From Fremontodendron californicum (taxonomy: Eukaryota; Streptophyta; Magnoliopsida; Malvales; Malvaceae): DNA of 64,000 bases. This document shows, piece after piece, positions 12,514 to 24,299 of the stretch. The notes below the pieces were generated by a model. It was given only the letters and a program-made list of their open reading frames with translations, did no database searches and was not told where the DNA came from. The DNA lies in contig JAULJL010000003.1 of assembly GCA_030761205.1 (NCBI GenBank), forward strand, positions 4,960,001 to 5,024,000, given 5' to 3'. Numbering within the stretch: position 1 is the first letter of the stretch; every line of letters starts with the position of its first letter. Position numbers and translations under genes: made by a program.

Positions 12514-12806
12514 TAGACCTGCTCATGGGTCGAGTCGCGGCTCGATTTTTTTTTAAAATTTTTTGCTCAAGCTCGGTAGGCCCGAATTCACTGTTCATCA
12601 TATTAAAAAAATATTTTTTAAAATTTTTTAAAATTTTTTAAAATTTTTATAATTAAAATTAAATAAAATAATAATATTATAATAAAAAAAATACTGTTCC
12701 GAGTCGGGCCGGTCCGATCCGGATCAAAAATATCTTGTTCAGACTCAACCCAATACGGATCAGGCTTACCGAGCCGGACAAGCTGTCCGACCCATGAGTA
12801 AGTCTA
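12514..12806. mobile_element. hAT-like MITE, 293 bp
   Basis: Terminal inverted repeats are TAGACCTGCTCATGGGTCG at the left and, read inward, TAGACTTACTCATGGGTCG at the right. An 8-bp target duplication flanks it: CTTCCAGC (12506-12513) and CTTCCAAC (12807-12814). The centre is A/T homopolymer-rich and the ends are GC-rich. It is non-coding. Confidence 0.88.
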
Positions 12807-12814
12807 CTTCCAAC

Positions 12815-14034
12815 TGCTTGCATTTTTTAAAGCCATTTTTGTCATAAGCTTTAGTGGCAATTTGGCCTTAATAATTAATGCAGTCAGAATGATTCATATA
12901 TATGTGAAGATCGAGTCATGACTCTTCAATCCTAGTTGAGCTCTTTCCTTCTTTTTTTTTTTCTTAATGAAAAAGGATAATAGAGTTGAACTTTGCCAAA
13001 TTTCGGATTTTCTCATGTCATCTAAAGCTGCTTCAGGGGATGCCTTTTTCCTTTTCTTTTTAGTTGTTTTGGAGTCAAAACTCAAAAGCAAAAACGCATT
13101 TCACACGAATTTCTGCCTCGTGCGTTTTCGAGTTTTTCCTTCATTTTTTTTTCTTGGGGTCAATGGAACTAAGCTGGGCTAGCAAGCTTTAAAGTAAGAA
13201 AAAGAAAACTCAAGAACCACGACCCCTTCTTCCCTCTTTTCTTCAAAACTCATGTACTTTTTTCTTAATTGACTTCAATTTAATATATATATATATATAT
13301 ATATATAAAGAAAAAGAAAAAGAAATTGGGATGACTAAAAGTCTAAAATGTTGGTCGTATGCAGCAAGTGGATCCAAGATGGGATGAATCATGGAGGCAG
13401 CTTCCCCATTGGGATCCTTAAAAAATGTGTCAAAAAAGTTCTTAAAAACATATCCTTTTGCTCTCATTTAGATTTGAAAATCATGTTTATGGTTTGAGAA
13501 TTCCTAGTTAAAACTCTAATTTTAGTTGTTAACTATTACCATCCCAAACTCTAATTAGATACTCCGAATAGATGTGAGCTTCAAATCCTTTTTTTATAAT
13601 TTGTTTTTGACAAAGAAAGCTGTTATTCCATCCTAAATACTTCATACTCACTACCATGCCTCCTTTAGAGTTAATATAAAATGAATTAAATATACTCAAT
13701 TAATCTTCATTTTCTATTTACTCAACTCACTTAAAGAGGGCATTACGCGCCTAAATCTTCTTAAATTCGCAACTTTCAAAAATTTGTCCAATATATATAT
13801 CATTTGAGCTAATACTCCATCGATTAGGGAAGACAATGTTACTATGTAGTAAAATATATATTTTGTATTAACCTCTTTACTTGTTTATTTATGTGAAGAG
13901 TATTTTGCTTCTGTTTATTAATATTTTTTTTGAATCCAATTCGTCATACAAATGAAGCAGTTATAAACTTATATAGAAAGCAAAATTAATTGTGGTGAAA
14001 ATATAAAAAATTTCTAATGTGGAAAGCTTGAAGT
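12815..14034. other. Intergenic DNA with a second (AT)n microsatellite
   Basis: An AT dinucleotide run spans about 13283-13307. Short open frames at 12967-13182 and 13243-13467 run through T-rich or AT-repeat DNA and resemble no family I know. Nothing else is supported. Confidence 0.65.
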
Positions 14035-14563
14035 TAGAGGTGTTCATGGGTCGGATCGAGTCGAGTCGGGTTCGGATTGGATTGGATTTAAGTATGATAT
14101 CAACACCATATATATTTGCTCAAGTTCGGCTCGACCAAAATATGGGTCTCAAATTTTGCCCAAACTCATCCATATTTATAAATAGGTAGTACAAGCCTGT
14201 TCCCGCTCATATTCTTTTTTAATTTTTTTAAAAAATATATAATTTTTTTTTTAATTTTTAGTAACTAATTTTTTGTTAAGTTTTAAAACATGAATAACTT
14301 AACTTATTTTTTAATGTTTACACTATAATATTATATATATTTATTCTTTAAATGATATAAATAACATAATATATATAAATAAAAAATGGGTCGGGCCGGA
14401 CTAGGACCTTGAATGTCGGAGCCAAGACCTAACCCGCTTTCTAAACGAGCCTCATTTTTTTGCCCAATGCCATATTTCAGGCCTAATATTTGTTTCCAAA
14501 CCCTTTCAAATATCGGGCCGACCTTCGGTCATGGACGGATAGTCTGACCTTTAAACAGGTCTA
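14035..14563. mobile_element. MITE related to the 12514 element
   Basis: It starts TAGAGGTGTTCATGGGTCGG and ends in a sequence that reads inward TAGACCTGTTTAAAGGTC, so the ends resemble the 12514-12806 element. The interior holds the same run of TCGGGT/CGGGCC words around an AT-rich core. I do not find a convincing target duplication, so the copy is probably old or its ends have drifted. Confidence 0.65.
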
Positions 14564-15249
14564 GTTACAGCTAACTGACCAATATTTTGATGGATTTATA
14601 TTTTATACACTGACAATAAACCAGATGATGTCATCTCATTAAAATAAAATTATTTATATTTATTTTAAAAAACTTCATCTAATTCACTAAGTACAGCAAA
14701 TATAAACCCTATTTTGGTTCACTTGCCTCACCCGATTTCAGCTAATTTCATGCAACACGTAAAACTATATTGAAGGAAAATATAACACGTAGTAAACAAG
14801 TTTTTGCATATATAGGAATAGGAGGTTAGTTGCAATATTTGCATGGTGGTGCTAGCTAGCTTAGCCTGTTATCCTTAAAACCCTTAAATATTTTCAGTGC
14901 AAATTTACCCAATAAAATCCATCAATTAATCTCTGTATCTGCCCCTAATCTTTACGCCGGAAATTTCCTTGCCTGTCCACACTTTAAATATACCAAATAT
15001 ATATATATGACGAAGAACATCAGCAAACCGAGTTGCCAACATCACCTTTTCCAAACGCATGCCCCTATATTTTAACCTAAGATTATCTTTAAAATTTTCC
15101 TTAACAACGCATCATCCACTAATTTAATTGGCCCAGATTCACAAGCAAACAACATTAGCCAAAAGTGTTAGGCCTATTTTGCTGACATGTGCACCACCAT
15201 TGCTACACGGCTCGTGACGCCGCTGATGTGTCACGGCATGTGTCCACAC

Positions 15250-15496
15250 TTGTTGACCTCAGATTGGTCGAGTTCGTAGTCAAAAATCAGAGGCGCCAAA
15301 CGTACGTTCACTCCTTCACGGTAGTTAGGCACAGCCATCAAATTCTCTAGCTACCCTTTTTTTCCTTCTTTGTATATATTGCTATATATTATCTCAACGC
15401 TACAGGCTTCTATCCTACTAAAAACTTGGTCGTGCAAACAAGCACTTTTTTGTGTGTCAATTGCTCTCTAGTTTTTGTTTCATCTAAAAGGAGCAA
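15250..15496 (+). promoter_or_regulatory. Proximal promoter and leader of the LRR receptor kinase
   Basis: W-box-type cores lie at 15253-15258 (TTGACC) and, on the opposite strand, 15278-15283 (AGTCAA). A TATA-like stretch (TGTATATATTGCTATATATT) lies at 15371-15390, about 110 bp before the start codon. W-boxes are WRKY binding sites common in defence-gene promoters. Two cores could occur by chance. Confidence 0.4.
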
Positions 15497-18400
15497 ATGG
15501 GGTTTTGCAAATTTTCCAAGTTTAGTTTTCTGTTCCTGATCAGCATTCTCTTTGTATTACTATTTACTACTGCTGAAGAGAATGTTAGAATTGGGAAGGA
15601 TCGAGTTTCGTTGCTTTTGTTCATGTCGGGTATTGTTTTAGACCCTGAACATGCCCTGGAAGATTGGAATGCAACGAATGTGCATGTTTGCAACTGGTCA
15701 GGAGTCGGGTGCAACCATGGAAGAGATCAAGTTGTGCAGCTTGACCTTAGTGGGAGGTCACTTAAAGGCACCATTTCTCCTGGTCTTGCTAATCTTTCTT
15801 CTTTGGTGGTTCTTGATTTGTCAAAGAACTTCTTCGAAGGTCATATCCCAGCGGAGCTTGGTTCTCTTGTTCAGCTCAAACAACTTAGTCTATCCTGGAA
15901 TCTTCTTGAAGGAAACATTCCTTCTGAGTTGGGTTTTCTTCACCAATTAGTATACCTTGATTTGGGGAGTAACCGGCTTGTGGGAGATATTCCAGCTCCT
16001 CTTTTCTGCAATGGATCGTATTCTTTGCAATACATAGATCTTTCTAACAATTCTCTTAGTGGCCAAATCCCTTTGAAGAGTGAATGTTCACTTAGGGAAT
16101 TGAGGTTTCTGTTACTTTGGTCGAATAGACTAGTTGGTCCGGTACCTCAAGCACTTTCAAACTCCTCAAAGCTTCAATGGGTTGATTTGGAGTCGAACAT
16201 GTTAAATGGGGAGTTGCCATCTGATATTGTACGTAAAATGCCGCAGTTGCAGTTCCTCTATTTGTCCTATAATGAGTTTGTTAGCCATGATGGTAACTCT
16301 AACCTCGAACATTTTTTTGCTTCTTTACTGAATTCCTCTAATTTTCAAGAACTAGAATTAGCCGGAAATAATCTTGGTGGAGAGATACCTCCTATTATTG
16401 GTGATCTTTCTACAAAACTTTTACAGGTTCATCTAGATGATAATCTGATATACGGTTCAATTCCTCCTCGCATTTCAAACCTTGTGAATCTTACCCTCTT
16501 GAACTTGTCTAGCAACCTTTTGAATGGTTCCATCCCATCTGAACTATGCAGAATGGAAAAACTAGAGAGAGTTTATCTGTCAAATAATTCACTCTCTGGT
16601 GAGATTCCCGCAGCTCTAGGAAACATTACGCATTTAGGTCTGTTAGATTTGTCAACGAACAAGCTTTCAGGTTCAATTCCTGATAGTTTTGCCAATCTCT
16701 CCCAGCTAAGAAGACTCCTACTGTATGGGAATCAGCTTTCGGGGACAATTCCTCTGAGCCTAGGGAAATGTGTCAACCTGGAGATTTTAGACCTCTCTCG
16801 TAATAAACTTTCAGGGACAATTCCTGGTGAAGTTGCCGGACTGAGGAGCTTGAAGTTATACCTGAATTTGTCTAGCAATCACCTTCACGGACCCTTACCA
16901 CTAGAGCTGAGTAAAATGGATATGGTGTTAGCAATTGATCTGTCGTCAAATAATCTCTCAGCCACAATCCCGTCGCAACTTGGGAGCTGCATTGCCCTGG
17001 AGCACCTCAACCTTTCCAGTAATTTCTTGGAAGGTGAACTTCCAGCTTCCATAGGACAGTTGCCTTACCTTAAGGAACTCGATGTCGCTTTAAACCAGTT
17101 GACTGGAGACATACCGTTAACTTTTCAGGCATCAACAACTATCAAGGAAATGAACTTCTCTTTCAACAAGTTCCACGGGAATATATCAGACAAGGGGGCA
17201 TTTTCATTGCTGACTATAGACTCTTTTGTAGGAAATAATGGTCTTTGTGGTTCGATTAAAGGCATGCCAAGCTGCCGAAAGAAACATCCTTCTCATCTGG
17301 TTATATTTTTGCCTATCATCGTGTCATTGTTGGCAACTCCTTTATTGCTTATGTTTGGATACCCTCTGGTGCTCAAGTCAAAGTTCAGAGATCGACTGGC
17401 TGTAGTCAATGGAAGGGACTTCGAAGATGAGGAAACTGAAAGGAAAGAGCTCAAGTACCCAAGAATCTCATATCAACAACTCATTGAAGCCACTGGTGGG
17501 TTCAGTGCTTCAAGCTTAATTGGTTCAGGCAGCTTTGGTCATGTATATAAAGGAACTCTTGGGGACAATACAAGAATAGCTGTGAAGGTTTTGGACACAA
17601 ATACAGCTGGAGAAATTTCAGGGAGTTTCAGGAGAGAATGTGAAGTCCTAAAGAGAACCAGACACAGAAATTTGATCAGGATCATAACAATTTGCAGCAA
17701 GCCAGATTTCAAGGCTCTTGTCCTTCCTCTGATGCCGAATGGGAGCCTAGAGAGGCATCTATACCCAAGCCACGGATCAAGACATGGCTTAGATTTGATT
17801 CAGTTGGTGAACATATGTAGTGATGTAGCTGAAGGGGTTGCTTATCTGCACCATTACTCACCGGTTAAAGTTGTTCACTGTGATCTTAAACCAAGCAATA
17901 TTCTTCTTGACGAAGACATGACTGCTTTGGTGACAGATTTTGGAATTGCAAGACTGGTCAGAGGTGTTGATGAGACTATTTCTGCAAATGATTCAATCTC
18001 CTTTAGCTCAGCAGATGGCTTGTTATGTGGATCTGTTGGCTATATTGCTCCTGGTATGTACTTTCTTCTTCTGTATTGCTTTATTTTAGCTAGAAATTAT
18101 AACTTGTTCCATAGGATTAATAACATAAACATCTGCTTTTTCCCTTAATTTTATGCCACTTGTGTTATTACTTATTAGTTAATTTACCCAGTTGCTTGCT
18201 GCCATTGCTGACCACATCAGGCTGCACCACTTTGAATGGCTAGGTCATTGCCATATTGAATCTAGTATATATAAGAAGCATGATATAGTACAATCTAATC
18301 AAATCATCATAAAAGTTATCTGAATATTACCTATAATACTCACTGTTATTTCTCTTTATCACTTGGTTGAATGCAGAATATGGAATGGGCAAACGCGCTT

Positions 18401-18771
18401 CCACTCAAGGGGATGTATACAGTTTTGGGGTCCTTTTGTTGGAAATTGTTTCAGGAAGGCGCCCTACTGATCATGAAAGTTCAAGCTTGCATGAATGGGT
18501 AAAAAGTCACTATCCTCATAAGCTTGAACCCATAGTAAAGCAAGCACTGATTAGGTGCAGCCCTGCTGCAATGCCAACAAATTCTGATAAAATATGGCGT
18601 GATATGATTTTGGAACTGATTGAACTTGGCCTTATGTGTACACTGTATAATCCTTCAACAAGACCAACCATGCTAGATGTAGCCCTTGAAATGGGGCGGC
18701 TAAAGCAGTACCTTGCTAATCCTGCCTCGATGTTGACTGAAGAAGCCTCTTCTAAGGCTGACGCCTTTTGA
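15497..18771 (+). CDS. LRR receptor-like Ser/Thr kinase, At2g24130 type (LRR XII-like, non-RD)
   Basis: Two exons, 15497-18053 and 18377-18771, join in frame across a GT..AG intron to give 983 residues. The order is signal peptide (about 1-26), N-terminal LRR cap (CNWSGVGC), about 20 leucine-rich repeats of 24 residues, one membrane segment (near residues 605-630), and a cytoplasmic kinase. The kinase has the glycine loop IGSGSFGHVYKG (about residue 674), the AVK lysine, the catalytic loop VVHCDLKPSN, DFG, and APE formed across the splice junction. Cysteine instead of arginine before the catalytic aspartate makes it non-RD, a class that includes FLS2, EFR and Xa21. All motifs needed for activity are present. 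The ligand cannot be read from sequence. The length matches Arabidopsis At2g24130. Confidence 0.94.
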
Positions 18772-20058
18772 TCATAGAATGATGATAGAAATTAGTTCCA
18801 TTGAATTTTCAAGATAGTTCATCATTGTATTCATTTGTTTGATTTTTTTCACTTAAATTATTTCCTTATTTCTTGGTAAAGTTATTCCGAACAATTTTAT
18901 ATCAAATTTTAAAAAATAATTTGAAGCTGGGATTCAAACCTCGAACCTGTTGAATGTCACCTTTAAAAGTGACTACATAAATCAATTAGACTAAACCTTG
19001 GTTCGACCATAGTTTTTGCTTTCATTAGGTCAATTCTAGCTAAGAGCCTAAGATCCCACTCTGTTGCTTTGTGCGAAACGTTTTACAGCTGAGGTGAAGT
19101 GAACAGCAGATGAAAATGTCAAGCATAAAGGAGTTTTCCTTTATAACCGTCCAAAAAGCTCCTTCATCAAGTAAAAGAAGGCATTCCTTATCACTTATTC
19201 ATTTTTTAAGTCATCAATCAACCAAAGATGACCTTTTTCTTCATTAATGATATCTATCAGATAAAATGGGATATGTAGTCAGCAGTGTGTACTATTTTTT
19301 TTATACAAAGAAAGCTACAGCTTAGAGCTAGAGGAACAGATTATAGATGTTGAGATTGGAATTCTAAAGTTGCTGAATGACACCTTTTAAGGATGACTGT
19401 ATGAACCAATTCTGAGCTAAACTCCGAGTTCCAGCAGTTGTACTATGAATCATCCTTTATCCAATTATATTAATCTAACTTTGGCTTTAAATATTAGCCT
19501 TGTCTTTTGTGGCAAGCAATGTGAATGGATGTCCATAATAGAAATTGCAGTCAGGTCTCTTTTAACCTACCATTAATATAGCAAATTGCCTAAAACAACT
19601 AGATGCTAGTGGATGGTTATAACCATATTTTATTCCCACTTCACTATGATCATAAAAATCAACCATAAACAAATCAATAATGTAATTCACAGCCTTGCAC
19701 TAGCATCAGGGCTTATTGCTGTAGGCCAAATTGTCTGAGGCAAAAGAAAAGATAGGAACCAGAGATTAGAAAAATAATTAATAGGTGATATGCAAATCAA
19801 TATCCAAGTCAACTATTGGGAAGCCACCAGGCTATGAATATAAAACCTGTTTAGAAACAGGTTTAGTGGCAGTATAATGTCATTTATATCAGATATATCA
19901 ACATCTGCTGTTATCTTAAATTATCTAATTGTGTTTTCCTTGCCTTGAAAAACACATTCACCAATCTGCTGCTATGTATACATGGACCTCAACGGGTAAC
20001 TAGTTATCCATCAATGTCAGCCTTTTTTCTTCCTCAATAATTTCCTCTCACCACCATA
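18772..20058. other. Intergenic DNA downstream of the receptor kinase
   Basis: It begins with the 3' UTR of the kinase gene. The segment at about 18925-19015 (GGGATTCAAACCTCGAACC, then TGTCACCTTT) recurs in diverged form at about 19352-19440 and 22534-22585. This could be an old tRNA-derived SINE family, but no copy shows clear ends. No gene is visible. Confidence 0.5.
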
Positions 20059-20068
20059 ACCTACCAAT

Positions 20069-20451
20069 TATATTACTTGGACTCGGGTGCAAGTGTCGGA
20101 CACGGGTAAGTGTCTAACACTGGTATGCTCAATTTTTTTCAAGATTTCCATGTATTTGGAGGGTCCTTGGAGTATCCTCATCAGGGATTTAAATTGCGGT
20201 CGCGGACGCGTTTTCGGTCGCGTTGTATTTATCGCGGTTGCGGACGTAATGAATGTTACCGCGGTCAATTGCGGTAAATATCGGCCGCGAATATCGACGG
20301 CGGAGGGAGCCGCAACCGCTAAATAGCGGCCGTAACGTCGCGTTGCGGCCGCTATTTAAATCCCTGATCCTCATACCCATATCCGGATATGCGTCGGACA
20401 CGAATGTCGAACACGAATTCTTCAAGAAAAATGAAGAGTCGGAGCAACATA
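20069..20451. mobile_element. TIR MITE (Mutator-like target duplication), copy 1, interrupted
   Basis: The ends TATATTACTTGGACTC and, read inward from the right, TATGTTGCTCCGACTC are inverted repeats. A perfect 10-bp duplication ACCTACCAAT flanks it (20059-20068 and 20452-20461), a length typical of Mutator-like elements. Internal words GTGTCGGACACGGGT and ATTTGGAGGGTCCTTGG mark the family. A younger MITE at 20182-20366 splits it. Confidence 0.88.
20182..20366. mobile_element. GC-rich hAT-like MITE nested in MITE copy 1
   Basis: The 185-bp insert has inverted ends CAGGGATTTAAAT and ATTTAAATCCCTG and a perfect 8-bp target duplication ATCCTCAT (20174-20181 and 20367-20374). The interior is rich in CG dinucleotides (GCGGCCGC, CGCGGACGCG), in sharp contrast to the AT-rich surroundings. 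Removing it and one duplication joins the two halves of the older MITE exactly. Confidence 0.93.
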
Positions 20452-20461
20452 ACCTACCAAT

Positions 20462-21358
20462 ACTACATCTCCTATCCCCCCTTTTACTTTTTATTTGATT
20501 AATGCACAATAATAAAACAAATAATGAAAAATATGGTTAGGAAATCACAAGCAGGATATGATATCTACTAAGGCCTTTTGCTGTTTTGCACCACTACCAC
20601 AGTATCAAGTATCAACACATTTACAAGTAATGTTACACTACCAAAAAACCTGAAGTGAGAATGCATGCCAGAACTTCAGAAGAGCTTATTTCTCTTTGAT
20701 TCCTGGAAAGTTAAAAGCAGATATCAACTTCCTATTTAGTAACACTCAGATAAATCTTAACAGATGTAGTATATCCTTTTGGGGGTTCAGTATTTGAACC
20801 TTTTTAAGTTGATGTCCACTGGTGGCATTGGCAACTCAAGCGCATAGCTATTCTTATATCAGAATCCATGTTAGAATAATACACTTGATATTGCCATGTT
20901 CAAGAAAAAGAAAAAAAAAAACTAGGATTTTGAACTTGACCGAAAGGGTAGAGATTTTTTAGGTGATATAGCAAAAAGAATGCCTTATACTGCCCTATCT
21001 AGTTGATTACAACATTGTGTTTCTCAAAAATGGCAAAACAGCATTGATAGCTGACATGAAGTAATACAAAGATCAATTAAATATTTAAATCATAGGCACT
21101 CTGCTGAAAATACAAGAAAGTATTTATTGAAGAAGAAATGGCATCAGGTTCAGGTGTAACTTTTTTCTTACAGAAAAATATGAGAACTGAAGAGAACTAT
21201 TTTTACGTCTTGGTTTTCCCCTTCATAGTAAGTTGACAGTTCAGGTCCCTCATAGGCCATGACATCGTTAAACCTCTCTACCCTAACTAACTTTTATTTT
21301 AGGGGGGGAGATTACATAGAGCTGATCATTATTCCCAGGAAGGCTTCAAGGCTATAAT
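20462..21358. other. Intergenic DNA without a recognised feature
   Basis: AT-rich single-copy-looking DNA between two MITE copies. No coding frame with similarity, no tRNA and no clear repeat. Confidence 0.6.
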
Positions 21359-21366
21359 GTTCAAAC

Positions 21367-21534
21367 CTATGTTATCTGGATTCGGGATGAGTGTCGAATA
21401 TGAGTATGTTCAGAATTTTTTAAGTTTTTCAATATATTTGGAAGATTATATCTCATATCCATGTCTGAATATGTATTGAATACAAGTATCGGACACGGAT
21501 AGTTTAAGAAAAACGAAAAGTTCAAGTAACATAG
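21367..21534. mobile_element. TIR MITE of the same family, copy 2
   Basis: It begins CTATGTTATCTGGATTCGGG and ends AAGTAACATAG. The target duplication GTTCAAAC lies at 21359-21366 and 21535-21542. Length is 168 bp, in the same orientation as copy 1, with the family words ATATTTGGA and TCGGACACGG. Confidence 0.88.
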
Positions 21535-22153
21535 GTTCAAACTATAACTTTTGAGATAGTCATCAGAAGAAGAAAAAAAAGGAAAGGAAAGAATTCTTTT
21601 TTCCACAACAATTTGAAAATTTTCTACTGCTGTAGAAGAGGATAAGCACCAGTCTTGAACCTATAATAGACAAGTTAAATTTCATTCAGCATGCTCAGTC
21701 ATAAATTTTTTGGGAAGAATGATGATTGATTGAATGCTAACAGCCAGTTATTATAAGGAGCCAAAGTAGGTAGAAATACTTTAAAGAAACACACATACAT
21801 AGTGCTGATCCCACTTGTTGTAAAGGAAGCAAAAACCAGACACTCATGCTTAAGAAAATACAAAAAGAAAGTTTGAGAAAAAAGGGGAAGAATGATGAAA
21901 TGCCCCCAAGACAAGGACCTCCACAAGGAATATTTAGTTGAAGTCCATTAATGCATGTAATGGGAAAGAAGACTTGAGTGACATAAAATCAAACATGTAA
22001 AACACAAGCACTGCAGTTTATCAGTAAATCATGTTACAGAAGATATATTGGTGTGATTCCAAAACTACCTACGAAGAGAAGATAATGAATTATTACAGTG
22101 TATGGCATGATCGTTGTAATCACTTTGTGTAATTACTGAGTTTTCCCTCCACT

Positions 22154-22342
22154 TATATTGCTCTGACTCTTCAATTTTCTTAAAATATCCGTATCCGACG
22201 CATATCAAGACATGGGTATGAGAATATGATCCTCCTACGATTCTTCAAATATATGAAAAAACTTATAAAAAAAATGAACATACCCGTGTTGGACGCATAC
22301 CCATACCCATATCCACACTCACACCCGAGTCCAAATAACATA
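22154..22342. mobile_element. TIR MITE of the same family, copy 3, opposite orientation
   Basis: It reads TATATTGCTCTGACTC at the left and ends GAGTCCAAATAACATA. The flanks CCCTCCACT (22145-22153) and CCCTCTACT (22344-22352) are a 9-bp target duplication with one mismatch. The words ATCCGTATCCGACGCATATC and CCCGTGTTGGACGC identify the family in reverse. Confidence 0.82.
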
Positions 22343-22352
22343 ACCCTCTACT

Positions 22353-23677
22353 GCTCTTACCTGCCATTATCACATCTAGCTTTTTGGCCTCATGACATTA
22401 ATTATTAATGGACAGATTAGTTTCTGAAACCTTACTAGTTCTAGTTCCAAGGATTTGCTAAAGCCATCATAGAGAAATGGGAGTAGAGTACTGTACCTCT
22501 AAGCTATTTGTCAGATTTTTGCCAGATACCTACCATTTTTAAGGGCGACTGCATGAACAAATTAACCGAGCTAAGTTCCGGGTGTGTTGCAAGAGCCGTG
22601 AATGGTGTTTCTCTTTGGCTCCCTGCAGATGTTAAGTAACAATTGCTGATGAGAATATCATGTTATTAACCAAATATTCATCTGCTAGGCAGTAGCAAAA
22701 AGTGATCTAGTTTCTTAAATGCGAGTTACCATTAGTTTGAACCATCAAATGACAGAGACATGGATGATGATGATATATTTTAATAATTGATTCTCCAACC
22801 ACGCAGGTGAGTGCACTTTAAAGGTTTTGAAGTCATTTTCACACGGTTTTTCTATACAGCAAACCGGAAACTAAAGAAATGAATCATTGAGTTGCAAAAT
22901 TCATGCCTCTTCTGGAAAATGCTGGCAGGTACATTTCATTATCTTAGTCTTTTTCTAAAGGTGGGAAGAAGAGTTTTGGGCACTTGACACATTATTATTT
23001 TATGCATTCTCAAACTCAAATCAGTTCAACCGAGAATGGTGCTCTCCACGCGTCGATTTGCTATCACTATGAGAATGAAGATATTCTTTCATCACCATCT
23101 CTAATTGCTAAATATGTTTATAGCTTTGTTACTCCCATGATCAAATCGAAAAAGAAAAAAAAAGTATTTAAAGAGCCTTTTATTGAAACAACCCAAAAGT
23201 ATGTTTTTTGCAGAAGAAAAGAGACACTTCAAGCGAGAGATGGAGCTTCCTGGCAAGAGCCATATGGATTTTTTGCAGGAAATGCTAACTGGAATTACAA
23301 TCTTTTATTGAAACAAGGCATTGAACTTACTGTTGAAGCTTTTGGTACATACCAAATTTCAGATATCATAAAGTAAAGTAACAAGTTTATGATCAAGCTC
23401 TTAGTGGTTGATCGATTCAAGTGCTCTACAAAGATAATGGCTTGTAAATATTGAGCCAATAATCAAATTGGTTATAATAAGCAAATCTTTCACATATCAC
23501 AGGGTTAACTATAATTTTTTGAATCCTGTCAGTAGTGAAATTACAAGATGTTAATCCTAAAACTAGGAATGAGAATGCAAAATCAATTTAAAGAATTAAT
23601 AGTTAAGAGTATATGAAATTGCTTCAAAAATTATAGATCCAACCTTAACCCACAAATCTTTCACACATTATTATCAG
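22353..23677. other. Intergenic DNA around a small open frame
   Basis: Apart from the open frame at 22984-23376 and a weak recurring segment near 22534-22585, I see only AT-rich intergenic DNA here. Confidence 0.5.
22984..23376 (+). CDS. Hypothetical 130-residue open frame, doubtful
   Basis: An ATG-started frame of 130 codons in otherwise non-coding DNA. The product has a basic lysine run (KSKKKKK, about residues 54-60), mixed composition and no signal peptide or membrane segment. I recognise no domain. It contains fewer low-complexity stretches than its neighbours, which is why it is listed. It could be an exon remnant, part of an unknown gene, or chance. No promoter or poly(A) signal was identified with confidence. 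Confidence 0.2.
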   Translation: MTHYYFMHSQTQISSTENGALHASICYHYENEDILSSPSLIAKYVYSFVTPMIKSKKKKKVFKEPFIETTQKYVFCRRKETLQARDGASWQEPYGFFAGNANWNYNLLLKQGIELTVEAFGTYQISDIIK

Positions 23678-23843
23678 CTATGTTATTCCGACTCTTCATT
23701 TTTCCTAAAATACCGATACTCGACACTCGTGTCCGACACATATTCGACCATGAGTATGAGGTACGATCCTCTAAATATATAAAAAAAAACTTAGAAAAAA
23801 TCGAACATACCAGTATCGAACACCCCAAGTTCGAGCAACATAG
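23678..23843. mobile_element. TIR MITE of the same family, copy 4, opposite orientation
   Basis: It starts CTATGTTATTCCGACTCTTC and ends GAGCAACATAG, 166 bp, with the internal words ACACTCGTGTCCGACACAT and CGAACATACC. I see no good target duplication, so one flank has probably changed. Confidence 0.78.
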
Positions 23844-24299
23844 ACGACCCCAAAGGGATAAACATACTTCATTAAGGAAGAATTCCAACTTGGTTTTTGC
23901 ACGGATAAAACTACAAACCTTCTTACAACACACTTGACTCACCACCCAAAGAATTCCAATACAACTTCTACTTAAGTACCTTCTCTTCCAAGGGGTGGTA
24001 GTTGTTCTCTTCCAAAAGGTAAGGCTCTTACTTATAGATAAGCATTATTCTTGGCTTAACATAATTACTCAATATGAAATGAGCACTTCCCTTGACTTAA
24101 CCAAGTTACTAGATGTGGGACTTGTACTCTACTAAACAAATCCTCCCTTGAGTCAAAGTCCCAATTACCTCTTGGTAGGAACTCAGCAACATTTCTTCCT
24201 CGAACAAAAAGCTTTTCTCCTCACTCGAACCAAAAAACTCTTGGCAATATCCCTCATCGCTTGAACCAAAAGCTTCTAGGCAATTCCTCCATCGAACCA

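Noticed and set aside
18925..19015. Possible tRNA gene or SINE (GATTCAAACCTCGAACC)
   Set aside because: It resembles a B-box in reverse, but no cloverleaf, A-box partner, A-tail or target duplication can be built.
20087..20509. Open frames at the nested GC-rich MITE
   Set aside because: They arise from the CG-rich insert, exist on both strands and contain no domain.
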